From DATAVB01 sp040414495 (GTDB taxonomy: Bacteria > Actinomycetota > Actinomycetes > Mycobacteriales > QHCD01): a DNA stretch of 37,740 bases. The translations under genes were made by a program, and so were the position numbers. Of the stretch, positions 26,838 to 33,859 are shown one piece after another. How positions within the stretch are numbered: the first letter of the stretch is position 1; every line of letters starts with the position of its first letter. The DNA lies in contig JBEDUI010000280.1 of the NCBI GenBank assembly GCA_040414495.1, positions 1 to 37,740 of the forward strand, written 5' to 3'. The notes under the pieces were generated by a model. It searched no databases. It had not been told where the DNA came from and saw nothing but the letters and a program-made list of their open reading frames with translations.

Positions 26838-29570
26838 TCACAGTGCCGCGGTAAACCGGTAGCTACCGGACCCGACCACGCACGGCAGCGCACCGTCCAC
26901 TGGCGACCCGACCTCGATCCCGGCCACCGATCCGAGTGGCGCATCGCCTTCCTGGACCGAGTCGGGATCGGACGTCGGAATGTGCACAGTGGCCACCGCG
27001 CCAGGTGGAACCGCCACGTGCACGGCGATCCGGCCGTCGGTCACCGACCAACTCGTGCTGATCCGACCGGTCGCCCCGTCATACGAGCCACTCGCCGAAT
27101 CAAGCCGGCCGCCCGGGCGCGGACGCAGCACCAACTGCCGGAAACCGACCGACTCGGGCGCCTGGTCGATGCCGGCGACGTCGGAATACAGCCACGCCCC
27201 GACCGAGCCGAGCGAATAGTGGTTGAACGAATTCATCGCCACCGGGCCGAATCCGGTGTCCTCGGTCCAACCGTCCCAGCGCTCCCAGATCGTCGTCGCT
27301 CCGTGCTTGATCGAATAGCCCCACGACGGGTACCGGTCATCGTGCAACAGGTCGTACGCCAGATCAGTGTGGCCATAACGGGCCAGTACGGGGCAGATCA
27401 ACGAGACGCCGGCGAACCCGGTCGTGATCGACCGGCCGCGCCGTTCCAGATCCGCGACGAGATGCCGTACCGCCAGCGGTTCCAGGCTCGGCGGCAACAA
27501 ACCAAACGCGAGCGGCAGCAAGTATCCGGTCTGGGTGTCCCCGGTCAGCCGGCCGTCGGCGTCCACGAATTCGGCCACGAATGCGGCCTTGATCCGGTCG
27601 TGCAGGACGCGATAACGCTGCGCCGTAGCGGTATCGCCGAGCACCGCGGCGGCCTGCGCGGTCAATTCGGCACTGTGAGCGAAGTACGCGGTGGCCAGCA
27701 GGTCGCGCGAGGTTCGTACGCCGACCTGTAGCCAGTCGCCGTAATGGCTGCCGACCCGATTCCGCCAGATCAGGTCCGGATTGTTGGTGTGTACGAAATC
27801 CACCCACCGCGTCATCATCGGCAATGCCCGCCGTAGCAGGCGTTCATCGCCGTACACCCGGTACAGATGCCACGGAATGATGGTGGCCGCATCCGCCCAG
27901 GCCGGCGTGCCGGCCCGCTTGGTCATCAGGTGCGGTGCGACGTCGGGCAACCCGCCGTCCGGGTCCTGCGCGCCGGCCAGATCGTCGAGCCAGTTGTCGA
28001 AAAACGCCAGCACATCGGCGTTGTAGCAGGCGGTGGGCAGGAAGATCTGGGCGTCCGCGGTCCAGCCGAGCCGTTCATCGCGCTGTGGACAGTCGGTCGG
28101 AACGCTGACGAAGTTGCCGCGCTGACCCCATCGGATGTTGCTGACCAGCTGCCGCACTCCGGCATCGGAGCAGTCGAAATCCCCCGCTACCGGCGTATCG
28201 GAATGCATGACCCGACCAACAATGTCCGAAGTGGACAGCTCGCCGGGATATCCGTCGACCTCGACGTATCGGAAGCCGTGCACGGTGAATGCCGGCTCGT
28301 ACGTCTCGCTCGTGGCGCCGCCGGTCACGTAATAGTCGGTGGCATCGGCGGTACGCAGGTTGGCCGTGTAAAGCTCGCCGTCCGACTCCAGCATCTCCCC
28401 GTGGCGCAGGCGAATCCGGACTCCGGCCGGTGCATTGTGGACGGTCAACCGGACCCGGCCGGCGAAGTTCTGTCCGAAGTCGACAATGAACCGTCCTGGC
28501 TCGCGAGGCGACACCGACGCGGCCGGCAGGTCCTCGATCACCCGTACCGGCTCGGTTTTCGCCGCGAACAACGTCGATATGTCCGATGTGGACACCGCCA
28601 CCGGATGCCAGCCCTCATCGCTGGATTCCGGCGAAGTCCAGGCGCCCAATTCCAGCCGCGCGTCGTACGACTCGCCCATCAACAGATCGGCGTACCGCAG
28701 CGGGCCGGACCGGTCCTGCCACTGTCCATCAGTGACAACCACGGTCCGCGAGCCGTCCGGATGCTCGATCACCAACTGCGCCAGCAATTGCGGCGTGGCA
28801 CCGTAATGCTGCGCGTGGTGGCGGGTATCCCAACCGACGCTGCCGGCGTACCACCCCTCGGCCAGGATCGTGCCGACCACATTCTGCCCAGCGACCAACG
28901 CGTCGGTGACGTCGTAGGTCTGATAGGCCAGCCGGAACCGGTAGTCGGTCCAGCCTGGCGTCAGCTCGTCCGCGCCGATCCGCTGACCGTTGATATACAG
29001 CTGATACAGGCCGTGGGCCGTGATGAAGATCCGGGCCCGGCTGACCGGTTGGGCCAATTCGACTCGCCGACGCAAATACCGCGGCCCGGCCAGCCGCGCC
29101 GTCCGTTCGCCGCGGGGCTCGTCGGTGTCGACCGGCGGGTCAGCCAACGGGTCGGTGTCGGGGTCGTGCTCGATCCAGTGCGCGGCCCATTCGTCGGGAT
29201 GCAGAATTCCGGTCTCGAACGCCGAGCGCGCCGTACCGGCGTCGTTGCCCTCGGCGTCGCGCACCTGCACCTGCCACACGTACCGGGTGGCCGAGGTCAG
29301 CGGCGCGCCAGCGTAATCGACGTAGACCTGCCCGCCGGAAACCCAGCCACTGTCCCAGACCGGGACCTCGCGCAGATCGGTGCCGGTGAGCGCTGAAACG
29401 GTTACCCGATAGGCGGTCTGTGTGTCGGCGCGGCGCGGCGAGGTCAACCGCCAGGCCAGCCGGGGCGCCCTGGTGTCGATGCCCAGTGGCGTATCGAGAT
29501 GTTCACAACGCAGGTCGTACGGCAGGAGCTGATCGCTGGAGGGAACCTCGGACACGCTCCACCGGCTCAC
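26838..29570 (-). CDS. Alpha-L-rhamnosidase, GH78
   Basis: A 910-aa GH78 enzyme. It has an N-terminal LGIDTRAPRLAWRL fibronectin-like domain, a Bac_rhamnosid_N-like domain (RRRVELAQPVSRARIFITAHGLYQLYINGQRIG), a concanavalin-like domain with IVDFGQNFAGRVRL, then the six-hairpin catalytic domain with FDCSD...TDCPQRDERLGWTADAQ, and a C-terminal beta domain with MNSFNHYSLGSVGAWLY. It should hydrolyse terminal alpha-L-rhamnose from pectin side chains, saponins or flavonoids. No signal peptide. The start is GTG (29568-29570) after AAGGAAA. A hairpin lies 41-70 nt upstream. It is probably co-transcribed with the six-hairpin glycosidase-like gene. Confidence 0.93.
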   Translation of the reverse strand: MSRWSVSEVPSSDQLLPYDLRCEHLDTPLGIDTRAPRLAWRLTSPRRADTQTAYRVTVSALTGTDLREVPVWDSGWVSGGQVYVDYAGAPLTSATRYVWQVQVRDAEGNDAGTARSAFETGILHPDEWAAHWIEHDPDTDPLADPPVDTDEPRGERTARLAGPRYLRRRVELAQPVSRARIFITAHGLYQLYINGQRIGADELTPGWTDYRFRLAYQTYDVTDALVAGQNVVGTILAEGWYAGSVGWDTRHHAQHYGATPQLLAQLVIEHPDGSRTVVVTDGQWQDRSGPLRYADLLMGESYDARLELGAWTSPESSDEGWHPVAVSTSDISTLFAAKTEPVRVIEDLPAASVSPREPGRFIVDFGQNFAGRVRLTVHNAPAGVRIRLRHGEMLESDGELYTANLRTADATDYYVTGGATSETYEPAFTVHGFRYVEVDGYPGELSTSDIVGRVMHSDTPVAGDFDCSDAGVRQLVSNIRWGQRGNFVSVPTDCPQRDERLGWTADAQIFLPTACYNADVLAFFDNWLDDLAGAQDPDGGLPDVAPHLMTKRAGTPAWADAATIIPWHLYRVYGDERLLRRALPMMTRWVDFVHTNNPDLIWRNRVGSHYGDWLQVGVRTSRDLLATAYFAHSAELTAQAAAVLGDTATAQRYRVLHDRIKAAFVAEFVDADGRLTGDTQTGYLLPLAFGLLPPSLEPLAVRHLVADLERRGRSITTGFAGVSLICPVLARYGHTDLAYDLLHDDRYPSWGYSIKHGATTIWERWDGWTEDTGFGPVAMNSFNHYSLGSVGAWLYSDVAGIDQAPESVGFRQLVLRPRPGGRLDSASGSYDGATGRISTSWSVTDGRIAVHVAVPPGAVATVHIPTSDPDSVQEGDAPLGSVAGIEVGSPVDGALPCVVGSGSYRFTAAL

Positions 29571-29610
29571 GGCATTTCCTTCCTCGCGCGGACGGATCCA
29601 CCGACATTCA

Positions 29611-29640
29611 ACCGTGCCGGGGAAGCCCCGGCGGCACGGT
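29611..29640. promoter_or_regulatory. GC-rich hairpin upstream of the rhamnosidase gene
   Basis: ACCGTG...CACGGT flanks CCGGGGAAGCCCCGG, giving a stem of about 12 bp with a small bulge. It lies just upstream of the leftward rhamnosidase start and could be an attenuator or operator. It could also insulate the divergent gene. Confidence 0.4.
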
Positions 29641-29784
29641 GCACCGGCCGCTGAATCCCTTACCCAGCAGGCATTTGAGCGTGCGAAGCCAGCAAAACGG
29701 ACACAACGCCCCGCCGCTTTCGGCCAGCCGGCCGAATAGACATGACACGGCCGCCACCTGACCGTCCCGGCATCGAATATCGGT

Positions 29785-29790
29785 TAGTTT
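29785..29790 (+). promoter_or_regulatory. Leaderless -10 (TAGTTT)
   Basis: TAGTTT ends 6 nt before the GTG of the small zinc-ribbon gene, which has no ribosome binding site. This fits a leaderless transcript. Confidence 0.55.
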
Positions 29791-29796
29791 CCCGTC

Positions 29797-30144
29797 GTGG
29801 CTACCGATGAGACCGAAGCGCGGCGCTGCGCCTGGTGCGGCAAACCGCTGACCGCGCTGAGCATCGGTCGGCCGCGTGTTTTCTGCGGTCCCGCGCATCG
29901 GCAACGCGCCTACGAGGCACGCCGGCAGGCCGACCGGGCTGGTCTGGATGCCGATGCGGTGATCGTGTCGCGTGATCAGGTCTCGCACGTGCAGGACCGA
30001 TTGTGGGCGCTGCGGGATGCGTTGGAGGTGGCCGCCGATGCGACCACCGGACGACCGAGCGTCGGCGAGTTGACCTCCGTCATCGGCCAGGTACGCGACG
30101 CGGTCGGCGATCTCGATCAGCTCTGGATCGCGCCCCGCGACTGA
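29797..30144 (+). CDS. Small zinc-ribbon-like hypothetical protein
   Basis: A 115-aa protein with an N-terminal CAWCGKPL...FCGPAHRQRAYEARR motif (residues about 11-45), which resembles the actinobacterial CxxC...FCSxxCRQRAYR zinc-ribbon group with His in place of the last Cys. The rest is helical and acidic, without a recognised domain. Nucleic-acid or protein binding is plausible but not shown. The GTG start follows a leaderless -10 by 6 nt. It ends 11 nt from the convergent hydrolase gene. Confidence 0.72.
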   Translation: MATDETEARRCAWCGKPLTALSIGRPRVFCGPAHRQRAYEARRQADRAGLDADAVIVSRDQVSHVQDRLWALRDALEVAADATTGRPSVGELTSVIGQVRDAVGDLDQLWIAPRD

Positions 30145-30155
30145 CTGGTCGGGCC

Positions 30156-30794
30156 CTATCCGACCAGCTGGTCGAGCCATTTCACGACGGTGGTGCTCAA
30201 CGCCTCCCGGATCGGCGGATCGCCCTTGCGGACGGCAAATCCGTGATTCGCGCCGGCCAATTCGAACACCTCGATATTTGCCGGCAGCGGTGGCGTACGT
30301 ACTTCGCTTGGCGAGCCGAACGCGTCCCGATCACCCTGTACGACAAGGGTCGGCACGGTGACGCCGCGCAGTTCCTCGGCCCGCGACCGTTCGGGCCTGC
30401 CCGGCGGGTGCAGCGGGAAAGCCAACGCCAGCACGCCGACCGCCCCGATGCCGGCCGCGGTCCGGCAGGCCACCCGGGCACCGGAGGAACGCCCACCAAC
30501 GACGACCGGTGTCCGGCGCCGCCCGACCACGTCCTTGACCAGTTCGCCGAAGGCGGTGTCGAGAGTCGGAGCGGGTGCCGGAGCGCGCCGGCCGGCCACG
30601 CGGTACGGCTGGGTCACCCGGGCCACCGCATGCCCGGCGGCCAGCGCGGCGTCGCGCACGATGATCAGGTCACGGGCGTCGACCCCGCCGCCGGCGCCGT
30701 GGCCAAGCACCAGAATGCTGTGCGGCCGACGCGGCGCATCCCACGCCACCCGGCCCAGCCCGACGCTGGTCTGCACGTCACGTTCGGCTGACAT
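30156..30794 (-). CDS. Alpha/beta hydrolase, Tex30/KANL3-like
   Basis: A 212-aa alpha/beta hydrolase. LVLGHGAGGGVDARDL at the N-terminus, the nucleophile elbow GGRSSGARVA, the VQGDRDAFGSP Asp loop and the NHGF catalytic His are in the order of the Tex30/KANL3-like group. All triad members are present. ATG 30792-30794 is preferred because GGGGAG lies 5 nt upstream; a GTG two codons earlier is possible. The substrate is unknown. Upstream is a region with a long inverted repeat. Confidence 0.85.
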   Translation of the reverse strand: MSAERDVQTSVGLGRVAWDAPRRPHSILVLGHGAGGGVDARDLIIVRDAALAAGHAVARVTQPYRVAGRRAPAPAPTLDTAFGELVKDVVGRRRTPVVVGGRSSGARVACRTAAGIGAVGVLALAFPLHPPGRPERSRAEELRGVTVPTLVVQGDRDAFGSPSEVRTPPLPANIEVFELAGANHGFAVRKGDPPIREALSTTVVKWLDQLVG

Positions 30795-30861
30795 CGCCAC
30801 TCCCCTCGCCCGTTCGACCAGCCTGCCTGATGCTGTTCATCGCCGCCACGCACCCCTTCAG

Positions 30862-30935
30862 TGTTGATCATGAAGTTCCCTGCGCGACACGCCGACGACA
30901 CGCCGGGGTTTTCGTCGGGAACTTCATGATCAACA
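30862..30935. repeat. Intergenic inverted repeat with 19-bp perfect arms
   Basis: Arms at 30862-30880 and 30917-30935 are perfect reverse complements built around TTGATCATGAAGTTCCC. The 36-nt loop contains GACACGCCG twice in direct order, 11 nt apart. The element is intergenic and resembles the mobile or dispersed hairpins found at 36.7-37.6 kb in having a GATCATGA arm core. Confidence 0.8.
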
Positions 30936-31012
30936 AGAGCGGGGGCAACGCAGGGGTGGAATTGCGCCGCGGTTCGGGCTGCGGCGGGCGACGTTCAGGC
31001 AGAGGGAGATCA

Positions 31013-31042
31013 GACAGGAGACGATCAGACAGGAGACGATCA
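31013..31042. repeat. 15-bp tandem repeat at the 3' end of the XRE gene
   Basis: GACAGGAGACGATCA occurs twice in perfect tandem, with a degenerate third copy at 30998-31012. The stop codon of the leftward XRE gene lies in the copy at 31028-31042, and each unit repeats a stop in the same frame. Confidence 0.75.
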
Positions 31043-31303
31043 GGCGGCCGGGCGTTGCCGGCGGCCGGCGATGGTCCGGGCCAACTCTCGCAGATCCAGA
31101 TCGAGTACGTCGGCGAGCGCGGCGATGGTAAAGAACGCGGGCGTGCAGATCGCGCCGCGTTCGATTTTGCGCAGGGTTTCCGGTGACATGCCGGCCTCGG
31201 CGGCCACGTCGGCGATGGATCGCGCACCGCGGGCGGCCCGCAGCACCGCACCCAGCGCGAGTCCTCGTTCCCGTTCGAGCTCTGACAGCGGCTGACGCAC
31301 CAT
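31040..31303 (-). CDS. XRE-family transcriptional regulator, short
   Basis: An 87-aa protein made almost wholly of a Cro/CI-type HTH (LGAVLRAARGARSIADVAAEAGMSPETLRKIERGAICTPAFFTIAALADVLDLDLRELA). The ATG at 31301-31303 lies 7 nt after a leaderless -10 (TACTAT, + strand 31311-31316). A 16-bp inverted repeat covers that -10, so autoregulation is likely. It diverges from the methionine aminopeptidase gene; control of that gene is possible but unproven. The longer open frame upstream is not family-like. Confidence 0.85.
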   Translation of the reverse strand: MVRQPLSELERERGLALGAVLRAARGARSIADVAAEAGMSPETLRKIERGAICTPAFFTIAALADVLDLDLRELARTIAGRRQRPAA

Positions 31304-31306
31304 GGT

Positions 31307-31322
31307 CGGTATAGTAATACCG
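31307..31322. promoter_or_regulatory. Inverted repeat over the XRE gene's -10
   Basis: CGGTATAGTAATACCG has perfect 6-bp arms around a 4-nt centre and covers the leaderless -10 of the XRE gene. This is a likely binding site for that regulator. Confidence 0.6.
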
Positions 31323-31337
31323 GTATTTCTATTGGCA

Positions 31338-31369
31338 CCAGCAAGCCAGCAAGCCAGCAAGGCAACAAG
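31338..31369. repeat. 8-bp tandem repeat between XRE and methionine aminopeptidase genes
   Basis: CCAGCAAG occurs three times exactly (31338-31361) and once degenerate (GCAACAAG, 31362-31369). It lies upstream of both divergent genes. Confidence 0.75.
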
Positions 31370-31418
31370 CTGACCCAGCAGGCTGGCCCGTCAAGACAGG
31401 ACCGGAGGAAGGAACACC

Positions 31419-32183
31419 GTGGTCGAGCTGAAGTCACCCGCCGAGTTGGAACGCATGCGCACAGCCGGGCGGGTCGTGAAGCAGATCCTGACCGAGGTAC
31501 GAAGCGCGGCCGGGCCCGGTGTCACGCTGCTGGACCTGAACGAGCGGGCCGCCAAGATCATGCGCGAGCACAACGCCAGCCCGTCATTCCTGAATTACAA
31601 GCCGGCCTGGGCGCCCACCCCGTTTCCCGCCGTGATCTGCGCGTCGCTCAACGACGTGATCGTGCACGGCATCCCCTCGAACCGGAAGTTGGTGTCCGGC
31701 GACCTGCTCACCATCGACTGCGCGGTGGAGCTGGGCGGCTTCCACGCCGATTCCGCGATCACGTTCCCGGTCGGCGAGGTGTCCACAGAGGACGAACGGC
31801 TGATCGCTACGACCCAGGAGGCGCTCGAGGCCGGTATCGCCGCCGCGCAACCCGGCGGCCGGCTCGGTGACATCTCGGCCGCGATCGCCAAGGTCGGGCG
31901 GTCCGCCGGCTACGGCATTCCGGACGGATTCGGCGGCCACGGGATCGGGCGGAAGATGCACGAGGACCCATCGCTGCCGAACGAGGGCGAACCCGGACGT
32001 GGCATTCGGCTGCGGCCCGGTCTGGCGCTGGCGATCGAGCCAATGCTCACCACCGGCGGGCGCGACGAATTCGCGGTCGCACCGGACGGGTGGGCGCTCA
32101 CGACCACGGATGGCAGCCGCGCGGCACACATCGAGCACAGCATCGGCATTACCGAGGACGGGCCGGTGGTCCTGACGTCCTGA
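31419..32183 (+). CDS. map: Methionine aminopeptidase, type I
   Basis: A 254-aa metalloprotease that removes the initiator Met from new proteins. The five metal ligands are visible in order: Asp in LLTIDCAVE, Asp in FHADSAI, His in GGHGIG, Glu in LAIEPML and Glu in HIEHSIG; NDVIVHGIP supplies the conserved substrate-binding His. It is the short form without an N-terminal SH3-binding or zinc-finger extension. The GTG start at 31419 follows AGGAAGGA. It diverges from a short XRE gene. Actinomycetes usually have more than one map; this could be the accessory copy. Confidence 0.95.
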   Translation: MVELKSPAELERMRTAGRVVKQILTEVRSAAGPGVTLLDLNERAAKIMREHNASPSFLNYKPAWAPTPFPAVICASLNDVIVHGIPSNRKLVSGDLLTIDCAVELGGFHADSAITFPVGEVSTEDERLIATTQEALEAGIAAAQPGGRLGDISAAIAKVGRSAGYGIPDGFGGHGIGRKMHEDPSLPNEGEPGRGIRLRPGLALAIEPMLTTGGRDEFAVAPDGWALTTTDGSRAAHIEHSIGITEDGPVVLTS

Positions 32184-32199
32184 CCATCCGGTCGACGAA

Positions 32200-32220
32200 C
32201 GATTACCTCTTAAGTAATCG
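32200..32220. promoter_or_regulatory. Inverted repeat upstream of the MmyB-like regulator
   Basis: CGATTAC and GTAATCG are perfect 7-bp arms with a 7-nt centre, placed 20 bp upstream of the predicted -10, i.e. over the -35. It is a candidate operator for the regulator downstream. Confidence 0.55.
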
Positions 32221-32240
32221 CGGTGCGTCCCGCCGACTTC

Positions 32241-32246
32241 TACAGT
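32241..32246 (+). promoter_or_regulatory. Leaderless -10 (TACAGT)
   Basis: TACAGT ends 7 nt before the ATG of the MmyB-like gene. No ribosome binding site is present, so the transcript is probably leaderless. Confidence 0.55.
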
Positions 32247-32253
32247 TCGGCTC

Positions 32254-33063
32254 ATGACGACGAGTACGCAGGTGGGCCAGTCCGGTGTTCTGCTACGCAG
32301 CTGGCGGGAACGCCGGCGGATCAGCCAACTCGACCTCGCGCTGCGGGCGGGCGTATCGGCCCGGCATGTCAGCTTCATCGAGACCGGCCGGGCCCAACCG
32401 AGCCGCGCGATGCTGGACCGGCTCGGCGAGCACCTGGACATCCCGCTGCGGGACCGCAACCAGATCCTGATCAGCGCCGGCTACGCCCCGGCGTATCCGC
32501 AGAACGACCTGGACACCGAGGCGATGAGCAAGGTGCGGGACGCGCTCAGCCAACTGCTCGCCAGCCACGAGCCGTACCCGGCCGTCGTGGTGGACCGGCG
32601 CTGGGATCTGGTGACCGGAAATCGCAGCGCGCTCGCCCTGCTCGACGGCGTCGACGAGCAACTGCTGAAACCGCCGATCAATACGTTGCGACTCACGCTG
32701 CACCCGGGCGGGCTGGCATCCAGACTGGTCAATCTGGCCGAGTACCGGGAACATCTGCTGGCCCGGCTGCGGCGGCTGGTCATGACGACCGGCGACGAGG
32801 ACCTCTCTGATCTGTATCAAGAACTGGTCGCGTATCCAGCACCCGAGGCGCCGCCCGCTCCGATCGGGCATCCGGAGATCTTCGTACCGATGCGCATCCG
32901 CCAGAACGGTCAGGAATTGGCGTTTTTCAGCACGATCACCACGTTCGGCACTGCTCTGGACGTGACCCTCGCGGAGCTGGCGATCGAGTCGTTCTATCCG
33001 GCCGACGCGCAGACCGGGGAATTCCTGCGACAGGCCCAGGAGCAGCTCAGCGCAATGCCTTGA
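32254..33063 (+). CDS. XRE regulator with MmyB-like ligand-binding domain
   Basis: A 269-aa regulator. The N-terminal Cro/CI HTH (LLRSWRERRRISQLDLALRAGVSARHVSFIETGRAQPSR, residues about 13-50) is followed by an MmyB-like PAS-related domain (YPAVVVDRRWDLVTGNRSALALL; EIFVPMRIRQNGQELAFFSTITTFGTALDVTLAELAIESFYPAD). This pairing is common in actinomycetes and often controls an adjacent oxidoreductase, but none is adjacent here. The leaderless promoter and an inverted repeat upstream suggest autoregulation. The 3' end overlaps the convergent GNAT gene by 17 nt. Confidence 0.92.
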   Translation: MTTSTQVGQSGVLLRSWRERRRISQLDLALRAGVSARHVSFIETGRAQPSRAMLDRLGEHLDIPLRDRNQILISAGYAPAYPQNDLDTEAMSKVRDALSQLLASHEPYPAVVVDRRWDLVTGNRSALALLDGVDEQLLKPPINTLRLTLHPGGLASRLVNLAEYREHLLARLRRLVMTTGDEDLSDLYQELVAYPAPEAPPAPIGHPEIFVPMRIRQNGQELAFFSTITTFGTALDVTLAELAIESFYPADAQTGEFLRQAQEQLSAMP

Positions 33064-33541
33064 CCAATGCGCGGTCGTGCTCGATGACCTCGCGGTCCAC
33101 GCCGTCCGCGTCCGCAGACCGATACCGGGATTCATGACGCAAGCCGGTGTCGTCGTATCCGAGCCGCTCGTACAGCTTGGCCGCCCGCGGGTTCTCCTCG
33201 GCCACGCCGATGCTGATGCGCTCGAAACCGGCGGCCCTGGCCCGATCTTCGGCCGCGCCGATCAACGCCGTACCGATCCCCCGCCCGCGCAGTTCCTCGA
33301 CGACGTGCAGATTGGTGATTTCCGGACAGTCCCGTAGGTGGGCGCCGACCGCGGTGCCGACCCAGCCGCTCCACCGCAGTACGCAGGACCCGGCCGGCAA
33401 ATGGCGTTGCAGCGCGACCAGATAGAGCTGACAGCCGGTCTGCTGCTGGGCGAAGTGGTACGCGTGCGCATAGGTGCCGCGGCTGGGTATGCACTGTTCC
33501 AGTAGTTCGACATCGGCCGCGGAACAGGTCCGGATCAGCAT
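33047..33541 (-). CDS. GNAT-family N-acetyltransferase
   Basis: A 164-aa acetyltransferase. ITNLHVVEELRGRGIGTALIGAAEDRARAAGFERISIGVAEENPRAAKLYERLGY covers motifs A and B, with the acetyl-CoA loop RGRGIGTA. The N-terminus (MLIRTCSAADVELLEQ) is a typical first strand. The substrate is unknown. A leaderless -10 (TACTCT on the coding strand, + 33549-33554) ends 7 nt upstream of the ATG. It diverges from the FmdB-like gene with only 32 nt between start codons. Confidence 0.9.
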   Translation of the reverse strand: MLIRTCSAADVELLEQCIPSRGTYAHAYHFAQQQTGCQLYLVALQRHLPAGSCVLRWSGWVGTAVGAHLRDCPEITNLHVVEELRGRGIGTALIGAAEDRARAAGFERISIGVAEENPRAAKLYERLGYDDTGLRHESRYRSADADGVDREVIEHDRALVKALR

Positions 33542-33548
33542 ACGAACG

Positions 33549-33567
33549 AGAGTAGGCGGGCTAGGCT
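33549..33567. promoter_or_regulatory. Compact divergent leaderless promoters
   Basis: A leftward TACTCT (33549-33554) and a rightward TAGGCT (33562-33567) lie back to back, with gaps of 7 and 6 nt to the start codons on each side. The whole divergent region is 32 bp, so the two promoters must exclude each other. Confidence 0.55.
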
Positions 33568-33573
33568 GAGAAA

Positions 33574-33786
33574 ATGCCGACCTACACGTACCGCTGCCGG
33601 GAATGTACCCACGAGTTCGATGTCCAGCGGCCAATGAGCGCGGCCTCGGCACCTGCCACCTGCCCAGGGGGCCACCGCGATACGGTCAAACTCCTCGCGA
33701 CTGTCGCTCTCACCGGCCGCAGCACGCAGAGCGGCCCGCCCGCCGGCGGAGGCTGCTGCGGCGGCGCGTGCGGCTGCGGAGGGTAG
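33574..33786 (+). CDS. FmdB-family zinc-ribbon protein
   Basis: A 70-aa protein with the FmdB/CxxC_CxxC_SSSS opening MPTYTYRCRECTHEFDVQRPM and a second metal site CPGGH, where the last Cys is replaced by His. The C-terminus is Gly- and Cys-rich (GGGCCGGACGCGG), as in many actinobacterial members. The role is unclear; family members are called putative regulators. It is expressed from a leaderless start. Confidence 0.88.
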   Translation: MPTYTYRCRECTHEFDVQRPMSAASAPATCPGGHRDTVKLLATVALTGRSTQSGPPAGGGCCGGACGCGG

Positions 33787-33829
33787 CTACACAAAACTCA
33801 CACAACTCGCCGACCCCCAATGCCCGGCA

Positions 33830-33847
33830 TATCTCACATATGAGATA
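33830..33847. promoter_or_regulatory. 18-bp inverted repeat at the HTH-MurA promoter
   Basis: TATCTCA-cata-TGAGATA has perfect 7-bp arms and overlaps the start of the predicted -10 (33846-33851). This is a likely binding site for the HTH domain of the protein encoded directly downstream. Confidence 0.6.
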
Positions 33848-33851
33848 CGCT
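33846..33851 (+). promoter_or_regulatory. Leaderless -10 (TACGCT) of the HTH-MurA gene
   Basis: TACGCT ends 8 nt before the ATG at 33860; no ribosome binding site is visible. Confidence 0.5.
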
Positions 33852-33859
33852 CCCGGGCC

